Shown here: piece by piece, positions 43,992 through 52,229 of the stretch
Layout: every line of letters begins with the position of its first letter
Numbering within the stretch: position 1 is the first letter of the stretch
From: JBGPGW01 sp046349515
GTDB lineage: Bacteria > Pseudomonadota > Alphaproteobacteria > CADEGL01
Assembly: GCA_046349515.1 (NCBI GenBank)
Contig: JAXMCE010000019.1
Span: 1 to 52,493 of the forward strand
Direction of reading: 5' to 3'
DNA: 52,493 nt
The notes under the pieces: model-generated
Told to the model about the DNA's origin: nothing
Databases searched by the model: none
The model's input: only the letters and a program-made list of their open reading frames with translations
Position numbers and translations under genes: made by a program

Positions 43992-44747
43992 TTGACCCAA
44001 TATACGGCTGCCTTCTACCGCGACCTCGATCGGACGGCCGCGCCGTCGGCGGAACGCCTCGTTCCGCGCCTCATCGATCTCGTGGCGCCGAAAAGCGTGG
44101 TCGACGTGGGCTGCGGGGACGGCAGCTGGCTTCTCGCCTTCTCGCGCCGCGGCGTCGAGGATGTCATTGGGATCGACGGGCCGTGGATCGCACCGCGCCT
44201 TCTCAAGATCGCGCCCGAGCGTTTCCGGCGCATGCGGCTCGACGAGCCGGTGCGCCTCGACCGCCGCTTCGATCTCGCCCTTTCGCTCGAAGTGGCGGAG
44301 CATCTGCCGCAAGGCCGGGCGGGCGTCTTCGTCGCGGAGCTGTGCGCCCTGGCACCCGCCGTGCTGTTCTCCGCCGCGATTCCGGGACAGGGCGGGGAAG
44401 GCCACGTGAACGAGCAATGGCCCCGTTACTGGGCCGAGCATTTCCGTGCGCGAGGATATCTCGCGATCGACCATTTTCGCTACGCGACCTGGAATGACCC
44501 GAACGTGGCCTGGTGGTATCGGCAGAATCTGCTCTTGTTCTGCGATGCGGCCTTGTGCGCGGCCGAGCCCCGCCTCAGCGGCCTCGCCGTCGGCGACCCC
44601 GCCGCGATCCTGCCCCTTGTCCATCCCGAATGCTTTGCCGGCGCGCAACGCGCAGCCCGCCCCGGTCTCGGCCGCTGGCTGCGCATGGCGGGCGGCGCCT
44701 GGCGCCGGAGCGTGGCGCGCGGGCCCCGCGAGACCACCGAGCGCTAG
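43992..44747 (+). CDS. Class I SAM-dependent methyltransferase
   Basis: The 251-residue protein carries motif I VVDVGCGDGSWLLAF (about residues 36-50) and an acidic strand-2 end in VIGIDGPW. The motif near LSLEVAEHLPQGRAGVFVAE and SAAIPGQGGEGHVNEQWPRY is typical of methyltransferases acting on sugars, lipids or small molecules. The start is a TTG (43992), because the only upstream ATG runs straight into a stop. It lies 28 bases after the PagL-like gene and may be co-transcribed. Substrate is unknown; a cell-surface glycolipid is possible from the neighbourhood. Confidence 0.75.
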   Translation: MTQYTAAFYRDLDRTAAPSAERLVPRLIDLVAPKSVVDVGCGDGSWLLAFSRRGVEDVIGIDGPWIAPRLLKIAPERFRRMRLDEPVRLDRRFDLALSLEVAEHLPQGRAGVFVAELCALAPAVLFSAAIPGQGGEGHVNEQWPRYWAEHFRARGYLAIDHFRYATWNDPNVAWWYRQNLLLFCDAALCAAEPRLSGLAVGDPAAILPLVHPECFAGAQRAARPGLGRWLRMAGGAWRRSVARGPRETTER

Positions 44748-44878
44748 CCCACCTAAGGGGGTACCACACTTCCCTTTGCCGCCTGATCGGATAAAGTCCT
44801 GTCGTCCTCGGCCGGGTCCGCTTGCTCGACCCGGCATCCCAGCGATGACACACGCGAATCCATGACACGAGGCCGATA

Positions 44879-46369
44879 ATGGACATCAGCTTTGCGGAAC
44901 CGTCTGTGCCGACTACCGGCGCCGTTGTGGTCGGAGTCTTCGAGGGAGGCAAGCTCGCGCCGAGTGGCGCGCAGCTGGACAAGCGCACGGGCGGCGCGCT
45001 CAAGCGCGCGATCGCGGCGGCGCAATTCAAGGGCAAGAAGGGCGAGTGCCGCGACGTCCTGGCCCCGCCGCGCACGAAGCTCGATCGCATCGTTCTCGTC
45101 GGTCTCGGCGATCCCGACGCCTTCGATGCCCTGGCGGCACAGGCCGTGGGTGGCGCGACCTACGCCGCGCTCGCTCGCGCGCAGGCGGCCGCGATCCTCG
45201 TCGATCCGGCGCCCGGCAGCATGATCGACGCGGCGGAGACCGCGGCGAACCTGGCCTTCGGCGCGATCTTGCGCGCCTACCGGTTCGACAAGTACCGGAC
45301 CAAGCAGAAGCCGGAGGACAAGCCGCGCTTGAAGCGGCTCGCGATCCACGTGAAGGGTGCCGCCGCCGCACGCAAGGCGTTCACGCCGCTTCGCGAGATC
45401 GCGGCGGGGGTGCATCTGACGCGCGATCTCGTCTCGGAGCCGGCCAACGTCATCTATCCGATCAGCCTGGCCGAGCGCGCGCTCGACCTGCGCAAGGTCG
45501 GTGTCACGGTCGAGGTGCTCGACGAGAAGCAGATGGCGAAGCTCGGCATGGGAGCGCTTCTCGGCGTGGCCCAGGGCAGCGTGCACAAGCCGCGCCTCGT
45601 GGTCATGCGCTGGAACGGCTCCGCACGCCGCGACGCCCAGCCCGTCGCCTTCATCGGCAAGGGTGTCACCTTCGACACGGGCGGCATCTCGATCAAGCCC
45701 GCGAACAACATGTGGGACATGAAGTGGGACATGGCGGGCGCCGGCGTCGTCGTTGGACTCATGCGCGCGCTCGCTGGCCGCAAGGCCAAGGTCAACGTGG
45801 TGGGCGTCATCGCGCTCGTCGAGAACATGCCGTCGGGGACGGCGCAGCGTCCCGGCGACATCGTCACGTCGATGTCCGGTCAGACGATCGAGGTGCTCAA
45901 CACCGATGCGGAGGGCCGGCTCATCCTCGCGGATGCGTTGTGGTACACCCAGGACCGGTTCAAGCCGCGCTTCATGGTGAATCTGGCGACCTTGACCGGC
46001 GCCATCATCATCGCCCTCGGCCATGTGCATGCGGGCCTATTCAGCAACAACGACGACCTCTCGGAGAAGCTCGTGGCCTCGGGCAAGGCGTCGGAGGAGC
46101 TTCTCTGGCGCATGCCACTCGCGGATGCCTACGACAAGCTCATCGACTCGGATGCGGCCGATATGAAGAACATCGGCGATGGCGGCGCCGGCAGCATCAC
46201 GGGCGCGCAGTTCATCCAGCGCTTCGTGAACAACGTGCCGTGGGCGCATCTCGACATCGCGGGCGTCGCTTGGAGCAAGAAGGATTCGCCGACCGTGCCC
46301 AAGGGCGGCACCTCCTTCGGCGTGCGGCTCCTGAACCAGCTCGTGGCCGACCACTACGAGGAGATCTGA
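44879..46369 (+). CDS. pepA: Leucyl aminopeptidase PepA (M17)
   Basis: The 496-residue zinc aminopeptidase has the M17 N-domain (about residues 15-150) and the catalytic domain beginning near VYPISLAERA. Metal-binding segments are GKGVTFDTGGISIKPANNMW and the signature NTDAEGRL at residues 341-348. MPLADAYDKLIDSDAADMKN and a C-terminal HLDIAGVAW follow. It releases N-terminal residues from peptides; E. coli PepA also binds DNA. In many alphaproteobacteria it lies directly divergent from lptF; here three genes intervene. holC follows by 11 bases. Confidence 0.95.
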   Translation: MDISFAEPSVPTTGAVVVGVFEGGKLAPSGAQLDKRTGGALKRAIAAAQFKGKKGECRDVLAPPRTKLDRIVLVGLGDPDAFDALAAQAVGGATYAALARAQAAAILVDPAPGSMIDAAETAANLAFGAILRAYRFDKYRTKQKPEDKPRLKRLAIHVKGAAAARKAFTPLREIAAGVHLTRDLVSEPANVIYPISLAERALDLRKVGVTVEVLDEKQMAKLGMGALLGVAQGSVHKPRLVVMRWNGSARRDAQPVAFIGKGVTFDTGGISIKPANNMWDMKWDMAGAGVVVGLMRALAGRKAKVNVVGVIALVENMPSGTAQRPGDIVTSMSGQTIEVLNTDAEGRLILADALWYTQDRFKPRFMVNLATLTGAIIIALGHVHAGLFSNNDDLSEKLVASGKASEELLWRMPLADAYDKLIDSDAADMKNIGDGGAGSITGAQFIQRFVNNVPWAHLDIAGVAWSKKDSPTVPKGGTSFGVRLLNQLVADHYEEI

Positions 46370-46380
46370 GCACGCGCGCC

Positions 46381-46830
46381 GTGACCGACATCCGCTTCTA
46401 TCACCTGCAGAGGAAGTCGCTCGAGGACGCGCTGCCCGTGCTCCTCGAGAAGATCCTCGAGCGCGGCTCGCGGGCCGTGGTGATGGCGGGCTCCGCGGAG
46501 CGGGTCGAGGCCTTGAACGCCCATCTCTGGACCTACAGCCAGGGCTCGTTCCTGCCGCACGGCAGCCAGCGCGACGGGCATGCGGAGGACCAGCCGGTCT
46601 GGTTGACGACGGGGGAGGAAAATCCGAACGGCTCGGACGTGCTCGTGCTGACCGACGGGGCCTCGGCCGCGCACATCGAGTCGTTCAAGACCTGCTGCGA
46701 GCTGTTCGACGGGAACGACACCGCCGCCGTCGAGGAGGCGCGCCGGCGCTGGCAGGCCTACAAGGCGGCCGGCCACGACCTCACCTACTGGCAGCAGACC
46801 GACGAGGGGCGGTGGGAGAAACGCGCGTGA
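46381..46830 (+). CDS. holC: DNA polymerase III chi subunit HolC
   Basis: The 149-residue chi subunit begins with a GTG reading VTDIRFYHLQRKSLEDALPV, then LLEKILERGSRAVVMAGSAE RVEALNAHLWTY, GSFLPHG and DQPVWLTTGEENPNGSDVLV. This is the standard HolC layout: the sliding-clamp-loader side chain binder that also contacts SSB. It follows pepA at 11 bases, the pepA-holC order known from many proteobacteria. The end includes an extra C-terminal helix (AVEEARRRWQAYKAAGHDLT). Confidence 0.93.
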   Translation: MTDIRFYHLQRKSLEDALPVLLEKILERGSRAVVMAGSAERVEALNAHLWTYSQGSFLPHGSQRDGHAEDQPVWLTTGEENPNGSDVLVLTDGASAAHIESFKTCCELFDGNDTAAVEEARRRWQAYKAAGHDLTYWQQTDEGRWEKRA

Positions 46831-46841
46831 GCGTCCGGCCA

Positions 46842-46870
46842 TTGTTCGGAGGGCGCCCACCCGCTATAAC
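46842..46870 (+). promoter_or_regulatory. Promoter of ndk
   Basis: TTGTTC (46842-46847) and TATAAC (46865-46870) with a 17-bp spacer lie 27 bases upstream of the ndk start. This is a good sigma-70-like match and separates ndk from the pepA-holC unit. Confidence 0.65.
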
Positions 46871-46896
46871 GCGCGACCGCTCGAATGAGGACAGCC

Positions 46897-47319
46897 ATGG
46901 CCATTGAACGCACGCTTTCGATCATCAAGCCCGACGCGACGCGCCGCAACCTGACGGGTCAGGTGAACGCGCGCCTCGAGGCGGCGGGCCTGCGCATCGT
47001 CGCGCAGAAGCGCCTGCGCCTGTCGCGCGCCCAGGCCGAGGCCTTCTACGCCGTCCACAAGGAGCGCCCGTTCTACAAGAGCCTCTGCGACTTCATGACC
47101 AGCGGACCGGTCGTGGTGCAGGTTCTCGAGGGCGAGGGGGCGGTCGAGAAGAACCGCGCGGTCATGGGCGCGACCGACCCGGCCAAGGCGGCGCCGGGCA
47201 CGATCCGCAAGGACTTCGCCGAATCGATCGAGGCCAACTCCGCGCACGGCTCGGATTCGGCCGAGAACGCGGCGCGCGAGATCGCCTTTTTCTTCAGTGA
47301 GATCGAGATCGCCGGCTGA
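46897..47319 (+). CDS. ndk: Nucleoside-diphosphate kinase Ndk
   Basis: The 140-residue NDP kinase carries ERTLSIIKPDATRRNLTG at the start, FYKSLCDFMTSGPVVVQVLE, and the phosphorylated His117 in IEANSAHGSDSAENAAREI. Length and motifs are canonical. The ATG at 46897 is chosen because GAGG lies six bases upstream; the frame also opens at 46885. It equalises nucleoside triphosphate pools. A 6-bp GC stem (47325-47340) after the stop is a weak candidate terminator without a T-run. Confidence 0.97.
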   Translation: MAIERTLSIIKPDATRRNLTGQVNARLEAAGLRIVAQKRLRLSRAQAEAFYAVHKERPFYKSLCDFMTSGPVVVQVLEGEGAVEKNRAVMGATDPAKAAPGTIRKDFAESIEANSAHGSDSAENAAREIAFFFSEIEIAG

Positions 47320-47346
47320 GCGACGCGGCCCTGGGGCCGCGCCCGA

Positions 47347-47472
47347 CTAGAGCAGGAAGATCGCCATCAGACCGACGACGATGATGACTGCCGTCGTCGT
47401 CGTGATCATGACTCTCTTGAAACTGTGCCAGTTGTGCGCGGTGATCTCGGTCAGGGGGTCATTGGCGGCCAT
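47347..47472 (-). CDS. aa3-type cytochrome c oxidase subunit IV-like peptide (41 aa)
   Basis: This short gene encodes MAANDPLTEITAHNWHSFKR followed by one transmembrane helix (VMITTTTAVIIVVGLMAIFL) and stops. The N-terminal acidic and His/Trp/Phe pattern followed by a single helix matches the CoxIV_aa3 peptide of alphaproteobacterial aa3 oxidases. It is far from any cox operon, which is usual for this subunit. Convergent with ndk. Confidence 0.8.
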   Translation of the reverse strand: MAANDPLTEITAHNWHSFKRVMITTTTAVIIVVGLMAIFLL

Positions 47473-47596
47473 GGTCGTCCTCGTGCGCTCGGCTGGGATA
47501 GGATGGTCCGGGCGGCGGAACCTATAGCGCGACGGCGGCCCGAGGGAAAGCCTCGACGCGAGGGACGGGCCGCGGGCCCGAGGGGGAGGGACGATC

Positions 47597-48760
47597 GTGA
47601 CGACCTACAGGCTGCCGTTTACGCGGGAAGAATACCTTTCGCGCCTGGAGAAGACGCGCCGGGCGATGGAGGCGGCCCGCCTCGATCTTCTCCTCGTGTC
47701 CTCGCCCGAGAACATCCTGTGGCTGACGGGCTATCAGGCCAAGGGCATCTTCGCCTTCCAGATGCTGCTCGTGCCGGCCTCGGGCGCGGTGCGCCTCGTC
47801 ACGCGGGCGATCGAGACGGGCAACGTCATCGCCATGCCGCGGGAGAGCGTGGTCGACGAGTTCGTGACCTACGGGGACACCGAAGTGCCGACCGCGGCGC
47901 TGGTCGCGCTCGTGACGTCGAAATACGCGGGCGCGCGCCGCGTGGGCGTCGAGAAGGTGAACATGTATTTCGGCGTCAGCCGCTTCGAGGCGATCCGCGA
48001 CGGACTCGCCAGTGTCGACCTCGTCGATGCGAGCCACCTCGTCGACCGACAGCGCCTCTTGAAATCGCCGGCGGAGATCGCCTGCTTCCGCCGCGCCGCC
48101 GCCATCTCCGATGCCGCCTATGAGGAGGCCAAGGGCGCGGTCAAAGTTGGCACGACCGACAGCGAGGTCGCGGCCGTCATCATGGCGAGCCTCATCCGCC
48201 ATGGCAGCGAATACTGCGCGGTCTGGCCGAACGTGATGGCCGGTTGGCGCGGCGGACTTGCCCATGCCGGCTGGGACAACAAGCGGCTCGAGCCGGGCGA
48301 GCCCCTCTGTCTCGAATTCGCAGGGTCCGTCGAGCGCTACCACGCGCCGCTCTACCGCACCGTCATCCCGGGCGAGCCGTCGGCCGAGATTCGCCGCGTC
48401 GCGGACTGCGCCGTGCGCGCGCACGATGCGGGGCTCGCCGCCATGGGGCCGGGCGTCGCGATCGATGCGGTCGACCGGGCGGTGCGCTCTGTCATTCGCG
48501 AGGCGGGATGCCTCAACTACGCGCATTCGCGTTTCGGCTACACGCTCGGCATGGCCTTCCCGCCGACCTGGGCGCAGTCGCTCTCGGTCAACATCGTGCC
48601 GGGCTCGGACGTCGTCTTCGAGCCGGGCATGCTGTTCCACCTTCTCGTCTATCTTCTCGAGCCCGCGCGCTTCGGCATCGGCGTCAGCCACTCCGTGCTG
48701 GTGACCGACACGGGCGTCGAGACGCTCACCAAGAGCTCGAAGGCGCCGGTGTTCGTCTAA
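47597..48760 (+). CDS. M24-family (pita-bread) protein, creatinase/ectoine-hydrolase-like
   Basis: The 387-residue protein has the two-domain creatinase layout: an N-domain (YLSRLEKTRRAMEAARLDLL, then SSPENILWLTGYQAKGIFAF) and the C-terminal pita-bread fold (LKSPAEIACFRRAAAISDAA, YAHSRFGYTLGMAFPPTWAQ, FEPGMLFHLLVYLL). The His and the two Glu of the usual metal site are present. The two Asp appear replaced (LEFAGSVERYHAPLYRT), as in creatinase and ectoine hydrolase DoeA, which act without metals. It is therefore more likely a C-N hydrolase on a small molecule than an aminopeptidase. GTG start with a strong purine-rich site upstream. Its stop overlaps that of purN. Confidence 0.8.
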   Translation: MTTYRLPFTREEYLSRLEKTRRAMEAARLDLLLVSSPENILWLTGYQAKGIFAFQMLLVPASGAVRLVTRAIETGNVIAMPRESVVDEFVTYGDTEVPTAALVALVTSKYAGARRVGVEKVNMYFGVSRFEAIRDGLASVDLVDASHLVDRQRLLKSPAEIACFRRAAAISDAAYEEAKGAVKVGTTDSEVAAVIMASLIRHGSEYCAVWPNVMAGWRGGLAHAGWDNKRLEPGEPLCLEFAGSVERYHAPLYRTVIPGEPSAEIRRVADCAVRAHDAGLAAMGPGVAIDAVDRAVRSVIREAGCLNYAHSRFGYTLGMAFPPTWAQSLSVNIVPGSDVVFEPGMLFHLLVYLLEPARFGIGVSHSVLVTDTGVETLTKSSKAPVFV

Positions 48761-49413
48761 CGGCTTCCGGGATCGGGGCTGATCAACAATCCTTCCGATT
48801 GCGCGCCGTCGATGACGACGCGCTCGTCCTCGACGCGGACGCGCCCCTCGGCGATGAGGCGGAGTGCCAAGGGATAGGAGCGATGCTCGGCCTCGAGGAT
48901 GCGCGCGGACAAGGCCTCGGCGGTGTCTCCGTCGCGCACCGGGACCGCCGCCTGGACGATGATGGGCCCCGTGTCCATTTCGCTCCGCACGAAATGCACG
49001 GTGCAGCCGGCGAGGCGGACGCCGGCGGCGAGCGCTTGCGCCTGTGCGTCGAGCCCCTTGAAGGACGGGAGAAGCGAGGGGTGGATGTTGATGAGCCTGT
49101 CGCGCCAGGTCTGGACGAACCAGTCGCTCAAGAGCCGCATGAAGCCCGCGAGGCAGACGAAGTCGACGCCGTGCGCGCGGAGCGCCGAATCGATCGCGCG
49201 GTCGAAGGACTCGCGCGTCCCATGATCGCGGTGAGAGACGACGTGCGTCGCGACGCCCGCGCGCCGCGCGCGCTCGAGACCTTGGGCGTCCGGCTTGTTC
49301 GAGACGACGAGGACGATGCGCGCGGGGAAGCCCGGCGTCGCAGAGGCATCGAGGAGGGCCTGGAGGTTCGAGCCGCGGCCGGAGATGAGGACGCCCACGC
49401 TCAGCGGGGCCAT
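48757..49413 (-). CDS. purN: Phosphoribosylglycinamide formyltransferase PurN
   Basis: The 218-residue enzyme transfers a formyl group from 10-formyl-THF to GAR in purine synthesis. It shows SVGVLISGRGSNLQALLDAS, VVSNKPDAQGLERA, the folate-site VDFVCLAGFMRLLSDWFVQT and the catalytic INIHPSLLPSFKGLDAQAQA (Asn/His). GCTVHFVRSEMDTGPIIVQA supplies the Asp. Start ATG 49413 overlaps the purM stop by 13 bases, the usual purM-purN coupling. The C-terminal 20 residues are longer than E. coli PurN. Confidence 0.96.
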   Translation of the reverse strand: MAPLSVGVLISGRGSNLQALLDASATPGFPARIVLVVSNKPDAQGLERARRAGVATHVVSHRDHGTRESFDRAIDSALRAHGVDFVCLAGFMRLLSDWFVQTWRDRLINIHPSLLPSFKGLDAQAQALAAGVRLAGCTVHFVRSEMDTGPIIVQAAVPVRDGDTAEALSARILEAEHRSYPLALRLIAEGRVRVEDERVVIDGAQSEGLLISPDPGSR

Positions 49414-50465
49414 GCGGAGCCCATGTTCGCCATCACGACGCGCGGCCGGTCGGGTGGTGCCGTGACGATGCGCCCGATTCGGCTGACCGTCTCGCCGGCG
49501 TCGGCGAGGGTGCGGCGGATGCGTGCTTCATCGGCTTCCGACACCACCGCGATCATGCCGATCCCGCAGTTGAAGGTGCGCGCCATCTCGAGCGGCGCCA
49601 CCTGGCCCGCCTCCGCGAGCCAGGTGAAGACGGGCGGTGCCGTCCAGCTCCGCGCGTCGATCTCCGCGGCCGTCCCGTCCGGCAGGACGCGCGGCAGGTT
49701 CTCGACGAGGCCGCCGCCGGTGATGTGCGCGAGCGCCTTGATGCCGCCCGCCGCGAGGGCCGCGCGCACGCTCTTCACGTAAATGCGTGTCGGCGCGAGC
49801 AGCGAGTCACCAAGGCTCACGGATGAATCGAAGGGGGCCGGCTCGCCGAGCCCGAGTCCGAGATCGTCGACGATCCGGCGCACGAGCGAATAACCGTTCG
49901 AGTGGACGCCCGAGGACGCGAGTCCCAGAAGCACGTCGCCCGGCGCGACCGCGCGTCCGTCGAGGATCGCGTCGCGCTCGACGGCACCCACGGCAAAGCC
50001 CGCGAGGTCATAGTCCGCGCGCGCATAGAGGCCTGGCATCTCGGCGGTCTCGCCGCCGAGAAGGGCGCACCCCGCCTCGCGGCAGCCGGCGGCAATGCTC
50101 GCGAGGATCGCTCGCGCGCGCTCGAGCTCGAGCCGTCCGGTCGCGAAGTAGTCGAGGAAGAACAGCGGCTCGGCGCCGCACACGATCACGTCGTTGACGC
50201 ACATGGCCACGAGGTCGATGCCGATGCCGTCGTGCCGATCGTGGGCGATCGCGAGCTTCAGCTTCGTGCCGACCCCGTCGGTCGAGGAGACGAGAACCGG
50301 ATCACGATACCCGCACGCCTTGAGATCGAAGAGGCCGCCAAAGCCGCCGATCGCACCGATGACGCCCGCGCGATCGGTCGAACGCGCCATGGGTTTGATC
50401 GCATCGACGAGCGCGTCCCCTCTGTCGATGTCGACGCCCGCGTCCTTGTAGGTGCGGCCGCTAAT
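49401..50465 (-). CDS. purM: Phosphoribosylformylglycinamidine cyclo-ligase PurM
   Basis: The enzyme makes aminoimidazole ribotide from FGAM. The body from ATG 50390 has FGGLFDLKACGYRDPVLVSS, TDGVGTKLKLA, NDVIVCGAEPLFFLDYFATG, GGETAEMPGLYARADYDLAG and GGGLVENLPRVLPDGTAA. In the same frame the conserved N-terminal TYKDAGVDIDRGDALVDAIK lies upstream of that ATG with no stop. No ATG, GTG or TTG precedes it; an ATT at 50465, with GAGGAAGCC just before it, is the best start and gives 354 residues, the family length. Starting at 50390 would lose 25 conserved residues. purN follows with an overlap. Confidence 0.88.
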   Translation of the reverse strand: MSGRTYKDAGVDIDRGDALVDAIKPMARSTDRAGVIGAIGGFGGLFDLKACGYRDPVLVSSTDGVGTKLKLAIAHDRHDGIGIDLVAMCVNDVIVCGAEPLFFLDYFATGRLELERARAILASIAAGCREAGCALLGGETAEMPGLYARADYDLAGFAVGAVERDAILDGRAVAPGDVLLGLASSGVHSNGYSLVRRIVDDLGLGLGEPAPFDSSVSLGDSLLAPTRIYVKSVRAALAAGGIKALAHITGGGLVENLPRVLPDGTAAEIDARSWTAPPVFTWLAEAGQVAPLEMARTFNCGIGMIAVVSEADEARIRRTLADAGETVSRIGRIVTAPPDRPRVVMANMGSAWPR

Positions 50466-50547
50466 GGCTTCCTCGCCTGTGGCAGAGCGGGTATAAGGGG
50501 TTCGAGATTCCGAGGCCGGGAAGATACTGCATCGGAGACCGTTTGCA

Positions 50548-51687
50548 ATGGCTCACCGCCGGGCGCCCCTATGGGCTGGCATCGTCGCCGCATGGGGCGC
50601 CTTCATCATCGCGGCGGCCCCTCTCTTCGCACAGACGGCGGCACCCCAGGCGCGGCGCGCGCCGACGGAGGTGTATACCGTCAGCGGCATTGCCGTCGAG
50701 AAAACGGCCGCGACGGCCGCCGCCGCGCGGAGCGAAGCGATCGCCGAGGGCCAGCGCCAGGCCTTCCAGCGCCTGATTCGCCGCCTCGTCGCGGGCGGCG
50801 GCGCCGAGCGCGTGCCGACGCCGGCGGCCTCGCGCCTGTCCGAGCTCGTGCAGGACTTCGAGGTCGCCGACGAGAAAGTGTCGTCGAGCCGTTACAGCGC
50901 GAAAGTCACGGTGCGCTTCAAGCCCGAGCCCATCCGCGCGATGCTGCGCGCGGACAATCTGGCCTTCACGGAGACGGCGAGCCGCCCGGTCCTGGTCGTG
51001 CCCGTCTATGAGAGCGGCAGCCGCAGCACGTTGTGGGACGATCCGAACCCGTGGCGCGAGGCCTGGAACGCACGCCTGCCGCGCGACGGCCTCGTGCCGT
51101 TCGTGATGCCGGCGGGCGAGCTTCAGGACCTCTCGTCCCTCAACGCGGAGCAGGCCAAGGCGCTCGACGAGGGGCGCATCAAGGCGCTCGCCGCGCGCTA
51201 CGGCGCCTTGGACGGCATCGTGGCGGTCGCGCGCGCGGCGGAGGGTGGCTCTGAGATGCAGGTCACCGTGAGCCGCGTCGGCGCGGCCGCCCCGCCCTCG
51301 ACGCTCGTCGAGCGGCTCAAGGCCAATCCGGGCGAAAGTGCCGCGGCTCTCCTCGGCCGCGCGGTCGACGCCGTGGCGAACCAGGTCGAGGATCGCTGGA
51401 AGCAGGACAACGCGGTGCGCTCGGGCCGCGAGCAGACGCTCGAGGCGGTCGTGCCCTTGGGCGGGCTCAAGGATTGGGTCGAGGTGCGCGCGCGTCTCGC
51501 CCGCGTCGGCGCCGTCCGGCGGAGCGAGCTTCGCGCGCTCTCGCGCCACGAGGCGCGGGTCTCCCTTCTCTATGTCGGCGAGCCGTCGCAGCTCGCGACG
51601 GCCCTCGCCCAGGCCGAGCTGCGCCTCGAAGGGCAGCCGCCCAACCACGTCCTGCGCCTGGCTGGCGCGTCCCAGGGTTCGGAATGA
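50548..51687 (+). CDS. DUF2066 domain-containing exported protein
   Basis: The 379-residue protein has a signal peptide (LWAGIVAAWGAFIIAAAPLF, cleavage near FAQ). The DUF2066 domain follows (TVSGIAVEKTAATAAAARSE, AIAEGQRQAFQRLIRRLVAG, then VADEKVSSSRYSAKVTVRF), with a second alpha/beta half ending WVEVRARLARVGAVRRSELR. The family is of unknown function and probably periplasmic. It is divergent from purM and overlaps the next gene in ATGA, heading a DUF2066-phosphatidyltransferase-PerM operon that in related genomes also carries a DnaA-like regulator (hda) further on. Confidence 0.85.
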   Translation: MAHRRAPLWAGIVAAWGAFIIAAAPLFAQTAAPQARRAPTEVYTVSGIAVEKTAATAAAARSEAIAEGQRQAFQRLIRRLVAGGGAERVPTPAASRLSELVQDFEVADEKVSSSRYSAKVTVRFKPEPIRAMLRADNLAFTETASRPVLVVPVYESGSRSTLWDDPNPWREAWNARLPRDGLVPFVMPAGELQDLSSLNAEQAKALDEGRIKALAARYGALDGIVAVARAAEGGSEMQVTVSRVGAAAPPSTLVERLKANPGESAAALLGRAVDAVANQVEDRWKQDNAVRSGREQTLEAVVPLGGLKDWVEVRARLARVGAVRRSELRALSRHEARVSLLYVGEPSQLATALAQAELRLEGQPPNHVLRLAGASQGSE

Positions 51688-52229
51688 ATCCGCCGAACGT
51701 CATCAGCCTTGCGCGCCTTCTCTGTGTGCCGGCGACGGTGTGGCTCGTGCTGAGCGGCCGGATCGAAGCCGCGTTCTGGCTGTTCCTCGGCGCGGGCGCG
51801 TCCGATGCCGTCGACGGTTTCCTCGCGAAGCGGTTCAACTGGAAGACGCCGCTCGGCGGATTTCTCGATCCCATGGCCGACAAGGCGCTGCTTGTCTGCG
51901 TCTTCGTCCTCCTCGGCGCCAAGGGCATGCTGCCGGACTGGCTCGTGGCGCTCGTCGTCCTCCGCGATGTCCTGATTCTCGGCGGGGCCGCGATCATCAT
52001 GCGCTCGGGCTCGTTCACGCACATCCGCCCGCTCTGGGTGAGCAAGGTGAACACGCTTCTTCAGATTCTTCTCGCGGCCTATGTGCTCGCCGAGCACGGC
52101 TTTCATCTGGCCGACGGGTCGATCACGAACATCCTGGTGACGGCCGTGACCTTCTCGACGCTCGTCTCGGGCTTCGCCTATCTCGTGAAGTGGGGCCGTC
52201 GCGCCGCCGGCTACGAGGGCGCGGCGTGA
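51684..52229 (+). CDS. CDP-alcohol phosphatidyltransferase family protein
   Basis: The 181-residue membrane enzyme carries the CDP-alcohol motif with its metal-binding acidic residues in SDAVDGFLAKRFNWKTPLGG and FLDPMADKALL, the D-x2-D-G-x2-A-(K/R) ... G-x3-D-x3-D pattern. Membrane helices before and after it are typical (ALLVCVFVLLGAKGMLPDWL, VLRDVLILGGAAIIMRSG). The product could be a phosphatidylglycerophosphate synthase (PgsA-like) or a cardiolipin-type synthase. The ATG overlaps the DUF2066 stop, and its own stop overlaps the next ATG (TGATG). Confidence 0.88.
   Translation: MNPPNVISLARLLCVPATVWLVLSGRIEAAFWLFLGAGASDAVDGFLAKRFNWKTPLGGFLDPMADKALLVCVFVLLGAKGMLPDWLVALVVLRDVLILGGAAIIMRSGSFTHIRPLWVSKVNTLLQILLAAYVLAEHGFHLADGSITNILVTAVTFSTLVSGFAYLVKWGRRAAGYEGAA

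Noticed and set aside
44753..46030. A 425-codon minus-strand frame opposite pepA
   Set aside because: It is antisense to an intact M17 aminopeptidase and its translation resembles no protein.
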